A stretch of 64,000 nt of DNA from Metridium senile (GCA_949775045.1 OX459105.1:13605227-13669226); one strand, 5' to 3'. Shown: positions 20,400-32,654, numbered from the stretch's first letter. Notes: generated by a model not told the origin, from the letters alone. Program-made: numbers and translations.

Positions 20400-22646
20400 T
20401 TTTGGGCGATCATTGTTGCTAGGAACGCCTAGGACCTGACCCTCCAATTTGAGGACCACTGAAGACGACGACGAAAAAGAACCGTTTGCATATTAAAAGC
20501 TATATTCTTCAGTTCAAAGTAATTATATTTCACCGCTCGCCCATCAAGTTATCTCCCCAATATTCGTACATCTGATCAAGAATGGGACAGTGTGATCGAG
20601 CTGAGAAAAATTAAATGAGCGCCGCGTTAACTGGTCGAAAATATTTTGCTCCTCCTCCTATTCTTTAAAATTTTCAAAGAAAAATAATTTCGAAACGAAA
20701 GTCATTTAATTAAAAAATAAAAATATGTCATTATAAGCTGATTTCATATGAGATTTTGGCTGTCATGTACATTCACAAATAGCTTTTAATTTGAAAATAA
20801 TTAAAATTCTCTATATCTCGAAATCCAGCCATTGATGTGAATGGATTTAATAAAACAATTATTCCACTTGATCTTGTCGTACAAGGATAAGTATTCGGCA
20901 CGGCCTCGTCGGCTAGGAGCTCATGTAAGACAAGATTTTGAGGAACTATATGGACCTTTGTCATAATGTCCATAATGGTCGCCAACAAGTTATCATAACA
21001 TGTAAAATTGCTGATGTAAGGAAAAGAAAGCTATCATAGGGTAGACATTCACTGTAACGATAATTTGTGAAAAGTTGAGAAAAAGAGATTACATTTTCAA
21101 GAAGTTATAAGATTTCCAAAATAAGAAAATATACCAAAACAAGGCCACAAAGCCCTCAACAGAAAACTACATACAAATCCTTACATTTTTAATTTAGCAT
21201 AACTTCATTAGCATTTTGCACAGAGCAGCAGAACTTTTCATGAATGTTTCATATATAGAAATAGTCCTTTCAAATGACAGTGCTAAAAAAATATCTGAAC
21301 ATTTGTTTACTTTAAAAAGTCATTTTCCGCCATTTATGACAAAGGTCTATCGTCTAATGAAAACTAAAAGTAGAAGCACATATAACATACGTTGCCTCGT
21401 GAAGCAACCGTTTAAATTACCACGAATTTTATCAATCTCAGAGAATGTTGTACCAAACACTTGAATGAATTAACATTATATAAAGTGAACTGTAATTTGG
21501 AAGCGTCGTTTTGAAGTAATATGATATGATATATTGTGCTTACAACGAATTAACGGCGTTGGTTCAAATCAGCAAATCGGATTTTGAGATAATTAATGGA
21601 AAACTACAGACTAAACAAGACATGATAATAAACTTCCACAAAATAACTATTGCATGCATAAGAAAATAAAAGAGAACGAAACAGTAAAAAGTAAAAATAA
21701 AATGTAAAATCGGTCAAAAATATTAGAATTTACTGACACAACAAAAGACTTTTTGGATTTGCCTAAATTCTCTAAAAGAATACAAAATATAATTAGTGAT
21801 TTACGCTCAAATATTACCATAAATACATTCAATTGGAAAGAGCGTGTTTATTATCACATTTCCTAATCTTCTGTTAAAATGAATTTCAAAATAATCAAGG
21901 TTAACTTAACGTTGAAATGACTTTTGGTCTAAATTAATTAATCCTTTTTACATTTAAAATACTGTTTGCAATTAAAAAAAAATATTACACTTCTAAGCTC
22001 ATTCTGACAATGTCAATATTTACATAAATAGAATATATATATTAAACTTAAAAAGGGACCAAAATTTTGAGATGATATTTTGGAAATTTTGAATAAGGAA
22101 ATTCATACATGTTGATAATTTTAATACATAATTTATAAATTGTAAAAAAAATTGTTAATATTTAATCAGTTAAATGAGAACATGTTAAATAAATGTTTTA
22201 CTAAAAAATAAAAAATAAATCTAACAAAGTGAAATGCTAAATGTCAAAGTAAACAAGTTTATACAAATGAATTTTCAAACAACTTCATCAAATCGTTTTT
22301 TTTTTACTTATACTCAGTCAAAATGGTTGTTATTTATTTGCTCATTTTCAACAACCGTTTCAATATAATTTGTTGTATTAAATGTGTAGTTATTCTATAG
22401 TGAATAGTTTAACGCAAAGCAAGAAAAAATAACACAGCTGCATACAGAGGAAGCGAGGAAGATTTTAATAATTTGCTCTCGCAGCCGTTTTGCTGTTCAA
22501 AAACGACATTTTTTTCGACTCAAGCATCAGTCTTGTATTATATTTCATATTATCGCGTTAAAACCGACTACAAATATCATAAATATTACAAGAAAATAGA
22601 TAAGGAAAGTTATAGTTAGTGTCAGTTTTTGGATTAGTCTTTTTAC
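20400..22646. other. AT-rich intergenic or intronic DNA without recognised features
   Basis: Short open frames here have no recognised domain. The missing first exon of the Reeler gene may lie here or further right; I could not place it. Confidence 0.5.
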
Positions 22647-22932
22647 CTTTGTAATCATGGCCGAGTTCTCCTTTAATTTCGCGACTGAAGTCGTTTTGAA
22701 GATACCAATTCACCAAATCCAGAAATACCGACAAAATGACCGAAGCAAATTTCTTACTTTCAAGCGAATCCTCAATAGAAAGACCTGGGCACTGAAATAA
22801 GTTCTGCACTAAATAGACTCCAGCTTTTGCTGCAAATGAGATGAAATTTTGTGGTGTGACTTCGGCCACAAGTGTTGGAGTGTGGTCACTGAATATGGTT
22901 TGACAATTGATGCCACAAAGGCTGTATGAAGC
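22647..22932 (-). CDS. Possible internal exon of an unidentified gene
   Basis: The minus strand shows an acceptor (AATTAG), then 95 open codons, then a donor (CAAAG/GTAAAA). The peptide, which includes FISFAAKAGVYLVQNLF, looks helical and is not low complexity. I recognise no family and found no partner exon. It could equally be a chance open frame. Confidence 0.3.
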
Positions 22933-23179
22933 CTAATTAGTGATCGCTTCTAAACAGATGGCTTTGAAACTATCCAAAACATCGGTAACGCCAAATATAA
23001 TATTACAAATGAGTTAAATTCAAATTAACTTTAAACCATCTAATGTCAATTGTGTTGCTTGCTGTGTAATTACAGCATACGTCAATGTCAATGGAGCTTC
23101 CTATTTACATAAACAACCATTTCATAAAGGTTGCCCCCCAAAAAGGTAAAGTGTCCAAAAATTGATATGTAATTTTTTT

Positions 23180-23380
23180 ATTATTTAAAGAAGTAAGAGT
23201 CATCAACCTTTTTAGATTATTCAATCCGACGTTTCGGGCTAAGCGCCCATCTTCAGGGATGTTACAGAATGTTCTGTAACATTCTACAAACATTCTATAA
23301 CATCACTGAAGATGGGCGCTTAGCCCGAAACATCGGATTAAATAATCTAAAGGTTGATGACGCTTACTTCTTTAAATAAT
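23180..23380. mobile_element. Foldback MITE
   Basis: Arms of about 80 bp: ATTATTTAAAGAAGTAAG at the left, its inverse at the right, with inner GTTTCGGGCTAAGCGCCC and its inverse. The loop is itself an imperfect palindrome of TGTAACATTCT. Confidence 0.82.
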
Positions 23381-24017
23381 GATTCCAACCTACAAACCTA
23401 CACTAGACTTGATATATAATTATACAAATATCTTAAAAAGTTGTATTGCCCAAAAAGAGGTTGACGACCAAAAAGAGTTCCAAGACCTAAATAAATAAAA
23501 AAAGCTCTTCATTGCATTTCCGAAAAGAAGGTTGACCAAAAAGAGTTCGAAGATGGAGAGAAAGAAAAAGCTTTTAATTGATATATACAACTATTTCAAA
23601 AATGTTGCATTCCCGAAAAGAAGCTTAGAAGGTCACGGGTTGGCTAACAAGAGCTCAAAGACGGTAATAAATTAAGAGCTTTTCATTGATATACATTTAT
23701 TTCATAAAGGTTGCCCAAAAAGAGTCCAAGAGGGAAATAAATTAAGAGCGTTGTCCTATACAACTATTTCGGTTCCAGGCGGAAAGAAAAAGATTTACCT
23801 GCATGCACTATTTCAAAAAGGTTTCTGATCTAGCTGTGGCAATAAAGATATCGGTGTTGTGTTGGATTCCAAAACGGACAGGAATCAGTACTAACATGAG
23901 ATACAGCTATTTCAAAAAGAGTGTCCAAGCTAGACAATACATGTAGAAGCTGTAGTTTAAGCTGTCTACCGGTTAACCTGCAATGGTTATTGTAGATACC
24001 CTGCATCTACAAACAGG

Positions 24018-24210
24018 TTTTGTTGTTATATAGCTAATCATTTTGACTATATAACGAGCATTCTCATTGGTTGATAGATGCTCACGTGATACTAGTTTTA
24101 AAAATCTAACTGTATCCCGACCGGGATACAAGTGCCCAGCGCACGTGAAAAAATTCAAATTTTCTTAATTCACTTGTCTAAAATGATTAGCTATATAACA
24201 AAATGCTTAA
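24018..24210. repeat. Imperfect inverted repeat
   Basis: TTGTTATATAGCTAATCATTTTGAC pairs with its inverse near 24175-24203 across about 130 bp. It is followed by a (TATCTG)n-like tail near 24325 that suggests a retroposon end. Confidence 0.55.
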
Positions 24211-24599
24211 TGACTGGTCCAGAGGGAAACATTTAGTTTTGTTTCCCGAGAATCTCAATGTTTCCAGAGGCTCTAATATTTATACATGTATAAATTGTAA
24301 TGTAAAAATGATGCTAAATAAAAATATCTGTATCTGTATCAGTAGATCATTCCACGACGGGGCTTTTCATATACACAAAAAGGTTTTCCAGGTCAAAAGG
24401 TTTCTAGAGACGGTAACAAGTAAAATGGAAAAGATGGACCAGACCCGACCAGACCACATTTTGCCAAGCAATTCACAAATTCTATTAGTTTTGTTATTAT
24501 GGCTGCGTCAAGCATAATCTAAGCCAAGAAACTCAAATAACCGGAGCAAGAAAAGAAAAATTCTTACAAAAAAGGAAAAGTTACTGTAACAATAAAATC

Positions 24600-24956
24600 A
24601 CTAATTGATCACGTGATTTAGCTGTCAATCAGAAATGACGTTAAGACAAGTAAGCCAATCGCAAGGCTTCATGTTATAGTGACGTAACAATCATTCGCAC
24701 AAGCCAACTATACTACCAGTCGTTTCTAGCCTCTGTAGCAGTAGCAACGATATTTGCGCAGCGAGTATTAAGTTGCAAAAGCGAGAGAAAACTTCCTAAA
24801 ACTTTATCAACAGTCACCTTTGTATATTTTGAACTATTTTGAAAGGGTGAGTAATATTTTTAGTCTTTTTCCCTTCATTCAAAAGCCGTTCGAGCTGTAA
24901 GACTTTGCGCGCGAAACTAATTTTGTTCTCTAGCTTTGTGTGATTTCAGATTCAAG
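24600..24956 (+). promoter_or_regulatory. Likely promoter and untranslated first exon of the 24957 gene
   Basis: GTGACGTAAC (CRE-like) lies at about 24680. An untranslated exon appears to end at 24846 (AAAGG/GTGAGT). Intron 24847-24949 ends in GTGATTTCAG, seven bases before the ATG. No TATA box was evident. Confidence 0.5.
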
Positions 24957-27009
24957 ATGAATTTCTTCAAGCAAAAAAGACAAAATCGAAGAAAGAAGCC
25001 AAGACCTAAAGGCAAAGTATCAGGCTGCTGTCATTCCTGTACAAACAAAGTCTTTTGCTGTATTTGTAGTCAACAACAACAAAATGAGGCAGCCAAAGAT
25101 GAAGGTAAAGAATCGAAATGGAAAAATGGAGCTGTAGTGAGAGAAATCCTATATTTTTGCAAATTTTGTCAAAGTTTAATCAAATATCAGTTTATCATGT
25201 CCATTTCCGTGTCTTAAGAAAGGAAACAATAAATTCTCGTTTAGTTATCTTTCTTCATTCCTTAACAGTTTTTTCTACATCAATGACGTCACTATGATGT
25301 CACTAAGATATACGCGCGTGACGTAATCATGTTTACCGCGCGCAGCCATTGGAATGGGTTCATTGCGCGCGCGTTCAAATCACGCGTAGTTTCAACTGTT
25401 TTCCAAGCGATTCCATGCATGAAATGCTTTCTACAACAATTTGCTACATTCGTTTCTAAAAGAGGCATTTTTTTCTCAGTTGCAGCCAAGAAAGAACAAG
25501 GTAGACTACCCCCTCAGCAATCACAGCTATCATTACTGTCATTCAAGGACTCACCTTATAGAGTCAGGAAACCGTACCCCAGAATCACAATCACATGGAG
25601 TCACAGCAGCAGCATTAATATTAACAACACAAACATCAAGAAAACAATTGTATCCCTGTCTCCTTCATCTACAAGCATGAAACTCGGCTCATCGATCTCT
25701 CATTCTTCGTCGTCTGTCAGCCTGTTGAGCCCGTTGAGCCCTATAGAAGACTGCTCTGTAGCTACCGGCTGTGTAGATGAGAGAAAACCATTTGATATTG
25801 ATGCGTGGATTTTGTCGTATAGTCGACAAGAAAACACCTCTCCAGCACTAAAACGTCCCTCCACAGAAGACTTACACGAATCTCACTTGACTGTAAAGCA
25901 AGCCCTGAGTTGTGAGGCCGACTTGCGAGTACAGTATCTAGAGACGGGTGCTAGTGTTGTGTCGTGTAATGACGCATCGTCTGTATCAAGAGACGACGAG
26001 CACGACAAAGAGATTACAAAGGTACGTTAACATTTGTGTATTTCGGTTTTATGGTTTCTCTTCCCTCTCGTGATATACGCAGACTTAAAAGATCCAAAAC
26101 ATCCTTAAATTAAATGCAAGATCGGAAAGGTCCTTGGGGAATTATTCCAAAAATGTAAAAGACTTTATTATATTACTGTAAAGATTTGGACTTCTTTTAC
26201 TTCTTGCTCACATAAGGAAGCAAAAGTTCGCTTCACTCAGTTCCCTGCGCCAACTTGAAAGGAAGCCGGGCCTTTGCATCGAAGCGAGACGAACGTTGAT
26301 CTTGCAATGATAGAGACACGTGAGTCCGGCAAGGTGTTAAAATGTCTCTATCATTGCCAGCTCAACGTTCGTCTCGCTTCGATGCAAATGCCCGGCTACC
26401 TTTCAAGATGGAGCCTATTGATACGTTCATTTACTTGCCTTTGGATTTGCTTCTACCCTAATATTTTGTATTCTCAAAAAATCTAACAATATCATTTATC
26501 TGTATTTATTTCAGATGTCTCGATCAAGCTCACAAGCAAGTCTAACAGATAAGATCATATCCAAGTGGGCTGGTATAACCGTCCCTGACATCTACACATT
26601 GATAAAACGTACACTCAACACAGAAACATCAAAGAATAGCCTAGACCTCAGCCAAATTCTACAGACCTCACGAACTCAATTGAGCTCAAAACCAGCCGAA
26701 GAAAAAGACCATGTCACAGTGGATGGAGTTCGGCCATCAAAGAGTCCCAGCCTGCACAATTTACATACAGAATGGGACGAGAGTATCGTAAATATTGAAG
26801 TTCTTTTGGGTCTCAAGAAGCCAAAGAATTTAAAAGAAGCGATGTCGATCAAAAAAGAATTTGGTGATGACATCCCATCATGGTATCCTACTAGTGAATG
26901 GTCTGATAGTGTAAGTAGTAGTAGTTCATTAATAATCAGTAGTATGGATGATAGTGCAGTCGATGATTCTGGTTTTGCATCGAGTGGAGGTAACACAGCC
27001 AATGTTTAA
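24957..27009 (+). CDS. Uncharacterised Ser-rich protein, three coding exons
   Basis: Exons 24957-25104, 25480-26021 and 26515-27009 join in frame into 394 residues; all junctions are GT-AG. The start is the ATG seven bases after a 5' UTR acceptor. The N-terminus is strongly basic (residues 6-20) and is followed by six cysteines at 24, 25, 28, 34, 35 and 37, which could bind metal or be lipid-modified. The middle is rich in Ser/Thr/Asn and probably disordered. Residues 381-386 read DSGFAS, matching the DSGxxS phosphodegron read by beta-TrCP. I recognise no known family. Low complexity plus consistent splicing suggests a regulated cytoplasmic or nuclear protein, possibly lineage-restricted. Confidence 0.75.
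26229..26411. mobile_element. Foldback MITE, family A copy 3 (worn ends)
   Basis: Contains TTCCCTGCGCCAACTTGAAA, GAACGTTGATCTTGC and GAGACACGTGAGTCCGGCAA with the inverse arm. The outer 10-15 bp are lost. It lies in the intron before the last exon of the 24957 gene. Confidence 0.8.
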
Positions 27010-27035
27010 ACAAAATGAACACTAGTCTTAAACAA

Positions 27036-27275
27036 GTCAGTCTTACTCGCAATTTAATTAGTAATTCAATAAGGAAACATTTTCTATTTGTATACATATA
27101 AATAAAGACATATTTTTATCGTTGTAAATATTCATTTGAGAACAAAACAATTGTCAGCCTTACTCGCAATTCAATCAGTAATTGAATAATGAAACCTTTT
27201 CTACTTGTACATAAATATAAACTAAGTCATATTTTTATCATAATTTGTAAATATATTCACTTGAGAACCAAACAA
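27036..27275 (+). repeat. Tandem duplication of the 3' UTR and polyA region
   Basis: Units 27036-27150 and 27153-27275 align over their length (CAGTCTTACTCGCAATTTAA versus CAGCCTTACTCGCAATTCAA). AATAAA at 27101 is kept in the first unit and changed to ATATAAAC in the second. Confidence 0.8.
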
Positions 27276-27772
27276 ATTGTTGTTGTAAATATTATATTTG
27301 TATTTATTAAAAAAAAGATATTTGTTCTAAAATTGTTGAAAGGTGTTTTCATTTAAAATTATTATTACTGGCTAAAATCAGAAACAGCAATATGCATGAA
27401 AAAATTGGCCAATGCCAAAATGAGTAAAGGACTGGGTACTAGTTTCCCAAATTAATGTAATTAAGAAATGAACCTCATAATATAAAATTATTTCTCAGTT
27501 TTCGTTCCATTCTCCCTTTTCCACTCCGTCTATTTGCTACACAGGAATTCCAACAACACAACAAATGTCAATAAAGTTTGAGACCGAAAGTGGTCACGGG
27601 ATTTAATTCACAAATCAATGAACATGGCATGAAATTCGTGACAATAGAAGATGTTTTTGTCATTCATGACAACGATGGCGTGACAGAAAATTATCAGTCA
27701 CCGATATTTCGGTACTGTCTCGTCACGCAACGGGATAAACACGGCTGCAGGGAGACATATATATTCTCGGCG

Positions 27773-28172
27773 TAGTCAATCGAACGAAATCGTACGTTCG
27801 GATCAATCCAACGCAATCAAATGATTTGATTCGATTGCATTCGCAATCGGCAATCGAATAAAATCGAATTCACAAAAAATTTAGAGAAATTCGATTGCAA
27901 TCGAACATTCGATTGCAAGCAAAACACATTTTATTACTTTACAGTTGTAACTAAACAAACAATAACTAATATTAAGTAATATGTCACTAAAAGAATACTG
28001 TTCTTTATCATAATTAAAATATATTTCTGTAAATTTACGTTTATTCGTATTGTACTCAATTGCAATCAACCAATCGAATTGCAATCATCGAATTCACAAT
28101 TTTTTCGGCGTTAGATTTCGTTCACATGATTGCGTTCGATTGTATTCGATTTCCGAATCATTCGATTGACTA
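27773..28172. mobile_element. Foldback element rich in AATCGA words
   Basis: Outer ends AGTCAATCGAA and TTCGATTGACT are inverted. Both halves are dense in TCGATTGCAATCG words, with an AT-rich core. No open frame of note. Confidence 0.65.
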
Positions 28173-28606
28173 AGCCGGGTTATATTTCGGTGCCGTTAGG
28201 AAAAAATATTCCGCGAAACAACTTCTTTCGAAGGCATACTAAAGCATAGCTTCGCTCGTTCGAGAAATACGAAATACTTGTGAATAAAAACTAATCGAAC
28301 CTTAACCTTACGTCATTTTTAATTGTAAATAGGAATTTTCTATTTTTGTCATAAAATCAGTTACATGTAAGAGAATCAGTGTTGGGGCTTGTCGATCTTT
28401 CTTCAAACAGACTGTTTGCAAAAGCATACGTTCGACAAAAATTCCAAAATAGCGAAGACAAACTATTTACAGTGCGAATCAAAAATACTGTGGGTATCCA
28501 GTAATATTCAGAAATCATGTGTCGTTAATTGAGCAAATTGAACAACTCTCTAACTGCAAGACTGATTTGTAGACAGATAAACTTCGTGTAGTTAGATAGT
28601 CGTTTC

Positions 28607-28825
28607 AGACCCCGTCTACACGGATCCGGATACTTAACTTTTGAAACCGCATACTTTTTGATGCGAATCGGCCTATCGTCCACACGAATTCAATCTTACG
28701 TATCTTACGAATTACGTATCTTACGAATTCAATCTTACTTCAATCTTCCGGATACGCGGATTCGTGTGGACGCAAATATTTCTATGCGGTTTCAGCCGGA
28801 TCGGATTCGTGTAGACGAGGCCTCA
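28607..28825. mobile_element. MITE, family C copy 1
   Basis: Ends AGACCCCGTCTACACGGATC and GTGTAGACGAGGCCTC are inverted. The interior shares GATGCGAATCGGCCTATCGT and ATATTTCTATGCGGTTTCAG with the element at 63467, which lies in the opposite orientation. Confidence 0.85.
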
Positions 28826-30221
28826 CACTGTTCAACGAACAATAAACGGTTACTGAAATATTTCTCGGTGACCACCTTTGATTCGCACTGTGTACCAAGA
28901 AAAGTAGTATAAAATATTTATTTTGAAATTATTAGAATAAGAATTAAAAGTATGACTCAATTAACAATTATTGGCTTTATCTGGCTTTATCATTACTAAT
29001 ACAATAATCTTATATAAGTGAATTCTAAGTAATTGTAGAAAAAAAACACACATGCAAATATGCCTGGTGCAATTGTACTCTATAGTGAAAATACCCGAAC
29101 CGTGAGCACTTGACTTTTTCATATGTTAATGATTATTTTCCGAACCTTCTACTGCTTCAAAACCTCTAAAAATGAAGCAGTGAGTTCAAATACACTAAGT
29201 GTTCGTTTTAAATCGTTTTTCCAATCTTTAATTTCCGGCGCTCATGAAATGTTACCAAAAAAACTTAAGATAAGTGTCCATGGGTCGACTATCATCACTG
29301 TAAAAGCATTTCTAATTGCATGCGTCTAAAAATAAACTCCAATTCTGAATAAAAACAACTAATAAACTAAAAACCTTCCAAATAATAAATATAATAAATG
29401 AAACTCACTCGAATGCACATTATTGTGATATAGCCATAAATTCAAGAGTTAATTTATCTGTGACGTGATTTGGATTGATTAAAAACAACATAAATAGTTG
29501 AATTTGTTTTCACGAAAAAACTGTAAAACATATGTTATCTATCAAGGATATACTGCTTGCGCTAAAGAACGTGAGCTTGAGAAGTTAAAATTCAAAAATC
29601 TAAAACAATATGAAGCAAAAACAATTCAATGTGAGCACGTTTTAAACAATAAACTTCAGTATAGTGAAGTCAAGTACTTCAACAGCTTAAAAATATCATA
29701 AAAAATTGTTCTCTTGTGCAAGTTTTGCATGTTCAAATGAATTTCGAAGTGACTAATTAATGTCTATAAACAAACTAGAACCAAATTAATTTACCTTCAT
29801 TATAGTAACAGCGCCTGTCATGAGAAAGATTTGCTTCTTTAAATAGAGGTAGTGATATATTAGGTAGTGATGATATTAGTCAGCAAAAAAAAGGGCCTCT
29901 ACACAGGGAACCCACAACATTTTAAAAGGGCAGAATTCAAAATTGATAAAACAGTCAGTTTGTAACTTTATTACAAAGAAACAGAAAACACTCGGACCGT
30001 GAAGTTCTGCTGCTTCATTTTTAGAAGGTTTTGAGTTCAAATACACTGCTACAGCTGGTAGTAGTCACGGTATTGTCGTCACGCAACACACTAAAAACGG
30101 CTGCGGGGGAGACAAGCCAACTGAATGTTCATAATAAATCATTTCTAATCTATCTATGTGGAGTAAAAAAAAGGAAAAAGAAAACCCCAAGTGTTAATGA
30201 TTCGTCTGTCACGGGGTCTGT
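28826..30221. other. AT-rich intergenic DNA with dispersed repeat family D
   Basis: Two related repeats lie at about 29092-29206 and 29985-30050 (AAATGAAGCAGTGAGTTCAA type). Relatives occur near 51055 and 53958. No gene is supported. Confidence 0.5.
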
Positions 30222-30295
30222 ACTAGCTATGGTGGCGTAGGGGTGATCCAGGTTCGAGTTCAGGCTAGGGCATGATCGAATTTGTATAATTTTGT
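30222..30295 (+). mobile_element. SINE family 1, copy 3, left half
   Basis: Head of a SINE with the B-box remnant GGTTCGAGTTCAGG. It is cut by the transposon at 30296 and resumes at 34999. Confidence 0.75.
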
Positions 30296-30367
30296 AATAC
30301 ACCGATACAGTTAAAATCGAACGTAACATGGAAACGAGGCTTAATAGCCCCAAATCCAAGATGGCGG
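30296..30367 (+). repeat. Left terminal inverted repeat with TISU/YY1-like start element
   Basis: Begins AATACACCGATACAGTTAAA. It contains one ATG at 30328 and a second inside CAAGATGGCGGA (ATG at 30361), which matches the TISU consensus SAASATGGCGGC at 11 of 12 positions. Confidence 0.85.
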
Positions 30368-31923
30368 ACGACATGTCGGAGTTCACTCAAAGTGGGCAAT
30401 TTGTTTTCGACAATGTAGCTAAAAAAAGAAGGAAAATCGGTCACAAATGCTGCTCGGCAGCGAGATGTAATAACAGAAGTGATAATCGGCCCGACCTGTC
30501 CTTTCATTTATTCCCAAAGGACGAAGAAATACGAAGAAAATGGGAAGTCGCCATGAAGAGAGATGACAAGGAATTTAAGCATATCAATAACAAATTCTGT
30601 TGTTCTGAACACTTTGTGCCCTCAGACTTCAAATCCAGCTTAACAGGCCACAGGAGAGAGATAAAAAAGGGCACTGTTCCCTCTGTTTTCGAGTGGAAAG
30701 CTGCTGAGAAATGCAGCGAGCGAAGCGAACGAGTTACAGCACGAAAAGAACAAAAAGAGGTCAAAGAAAGAGAAAGGTTATCGTGTCAGTATCAGCAAAG
30801 TTTATCTTTTACGCTCCAAAGTAAAGAAGAAGGAGTTGTTCTTGGGCCTTTGACACTCGAAGATCATATAAACAGTCTAAATGAAGAAATAGAACAACTG
30901 AAAGTTTGCATTCGTATATTGGAAGAAAAAGAGGCGATTTCAAAGTTTGGTTTAGAACGATTCGCTGGTAGCGACGAAGACATTAATTTTTATACGGGAT
31001 TTCCATGCAGCAAGTCACTTCAAAAACTGTGGGAATACATTGAACATGACTCATCTCACCTCACTTATTACAGTTATGTAAGGGACAGAACAGATCCAAA
31101 CACTGATGTCTGCTTCCCTTATCTTAATCAACAAACCAGGAAGTTTTCTAATGATGGCGTTGGCGCTAAACGCACACTGAAACCAGTAGATGAGTTTTGG
31201 CTTGTCCTTTGTAGACTGCGTCTTGGACTTTTTGAGAAAGACTTAGCTCACAGATTTAATGTATCAGTTGCAACTGTATCAGATATTATCATCACATGGT
31301 GTAATTTTCTATATATTGTACTTGGAGGATTTCCTTGCTGGATATCAAGAGAAATTATCAAAGAATACTTACCAGAAGCATTCAGAGGCAAATTTGAGAA
31401 TGTAAGATGCATCATAGATTGCACAGAAATTAAAGTTGAGAAACCTCAATCCTTGGATATGCAAAGTGAATTTTATTCTGAATACAAGTCACACAATACT
31501 TACAAAGGCTTGGTTGGAATCTCCCCAAATGTATGGGTAACCTTTGTAAGTCAACTGTATGGCGGGAACATTTCAGACAGAGAAATTGTTGAGAAATCAC
31601 ACCTTATTGATTTTGTGGAGCCGACTGACCTTTTAATGGCTGATCGTGGTTTTGAGATCAAAGATCTTTTGGCTTTAAAGAGAGCACAAATTTACATCCC
31701 CCCTAAGAGACAATCTTCACTAGATCAGTTTTCGAAAGAGGACTGTTTTGAAACTATGCGAATAGCAAATGTGAGAATACATGTGGAACGTGCGATTCGA
31801 AGAGTGAAGGGCTGGCATGTTTTTGACCAAGTGCTACCATTGAGCATGAATGGTGTTGTTAACCAGATGTGGACTGTTTGTTGTCTTTTAGTTAATTGGC
31901 AGAAACCTGCTCTTACTGGTTAG
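30328..31923 (+). CDS. THAP-DDE transposase of the two-gene transposon
   Basis: 531 residues, single exon. Residues 41-121 form a THAP zinc finger (C42-x4-C47, then C92-x2-H95, ending in a GTVPSVF box) for binding terminal DNA. A coiled coil of about 180-205 follows. Residues 285-330 form a helix-turn-helix, and 360-500 a DDE endonuclease of the DDE_Tnp_4 (IS5-like) type with D364 (IDCTE), D439 (MADRGF) and E487 (HVERAIRRVK). All catalytic and zinc residues are present. Translation may start at the first ATG or at Met12, which lies inside the TISU-like motif. Predicted to cut and rejoin the element's ends in the nucleus. AATAAA follows at 32057. Confidence 0.92.
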   Translation: METRLNSPKSKMADDMSEFTQSGQFVFDNVAKKRRKIGHKCCSAARCNNRSDNRPDLSFHLFPKDEEIRRKWEVAMKRDDKEFKHINNKFCCSEHFVPSDFKSSLTGHRREIKKGTVPSVFEWKAAEKCSERSERVTARKEQKEVKERERLSCQYQQSLSFTLQSKEEGVVLGPLTLEDHINSLNEEIEQLKVCIRILEEKEAISKFGLERFAGSDEDINFYTGFPCSKSLQKLWEYIEHDSSHLTYYSYVRDRTDPNTDVCFPYLNQQTRKFSNDGVGAKRTLKPVDEFWLVLCRLRLGLFEKDLAHRFNVSVATVSDIIITWCNFLYIVLGGFPCWISREIIKEYLPEAFRGKFENVRCIIDCTEIKVEKPQSLDMQSEFYSEYKSHNTYKGLVGISPNVWVTFVSQLYGGNISDREIVEKSHLIDFVEPTDLLMADRGFEIKDLLALKRAQIYIPPKRQSSLDQFSKEDCFETMRIANVRIHVERAIRRVKGWHVFDQVLPLSMNGVVNQMWTVCCLLVNWQKPALTG

Positions 31924-32513
31924 GCTCATGGACATCACAAAATTATTATTGTACTTTGTTGTTCTTTTGGACATCATTTAGACTTATGACATTGTTGAGA
32001 CAATATACAACAAGAAAGGCTGGTTGAGTTGTTTTTATCTTACAAAAATATATATAAATAAATGATGTCTTATATAAATCAATCCAAATTTAATATGAGG
32101 CTATAAAGGCTAAAAGCAAATACATGAAATGCTCATTTTGTATTTCATTTATCCTGCCTTCTTAATATCAACATGTAAGTCAACTAAACTATTCAATACC
32201 CATATAGATGATAAATATATATCCCATTATTTCTATAACTTACTGTCTTGTAACTTATTGGAATACACATTAATTCTCTCTCAAAATACATGTACTTATC
32301 AAGTGAATTATTCAAGCTAACCCTGGCACTATGGAGAACTATTTAAAAAAAAATTGTTTAATTTTCTTCCACCAAGTAGCTGTTGGTTTTAATTGAAAAC
32401 ATTATCAATTACAAAGAACACAAAACATTTAGAAAATATTAATTAATGATATATTAATTTGAACTTCTTGTTTACTGATATGTCATGTATATTTCTAGTT
32501 GACATTATAGACT

Positions 32514-32654
32514 GAATCGAAATATGGCGACCTGCTATTGTTCTTGACTGACTAGCCTTGTGTTCATGATGGAATACAATGGAGTTTTTACATGAATGAG
32601 AGGCTAGTGAGTCAATAGCAATTGTTATTCAAATTTTTTGCCATATTTCGATTC
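32514..32654. repeat. Foldback sequence between the convergent transposon genes
   Basis: GAATCGAAATATGGC and GACTGACTAGCCT at the left pair with AGGCTAGTGAGTCAATAGCA and GCCATATTTCGATTC at the right. A half copy of the same repeat lies near 11595-11645, outside the transposon. Confidence 0.7.

Noticed and set aside
25329..25479. Upstream part of the long open frame before exon 25480-26021
   Set aside because: It precedes a strong acceptor (TTTTTTTCTCAG), and the phase from the first coding exon joins at 25480.
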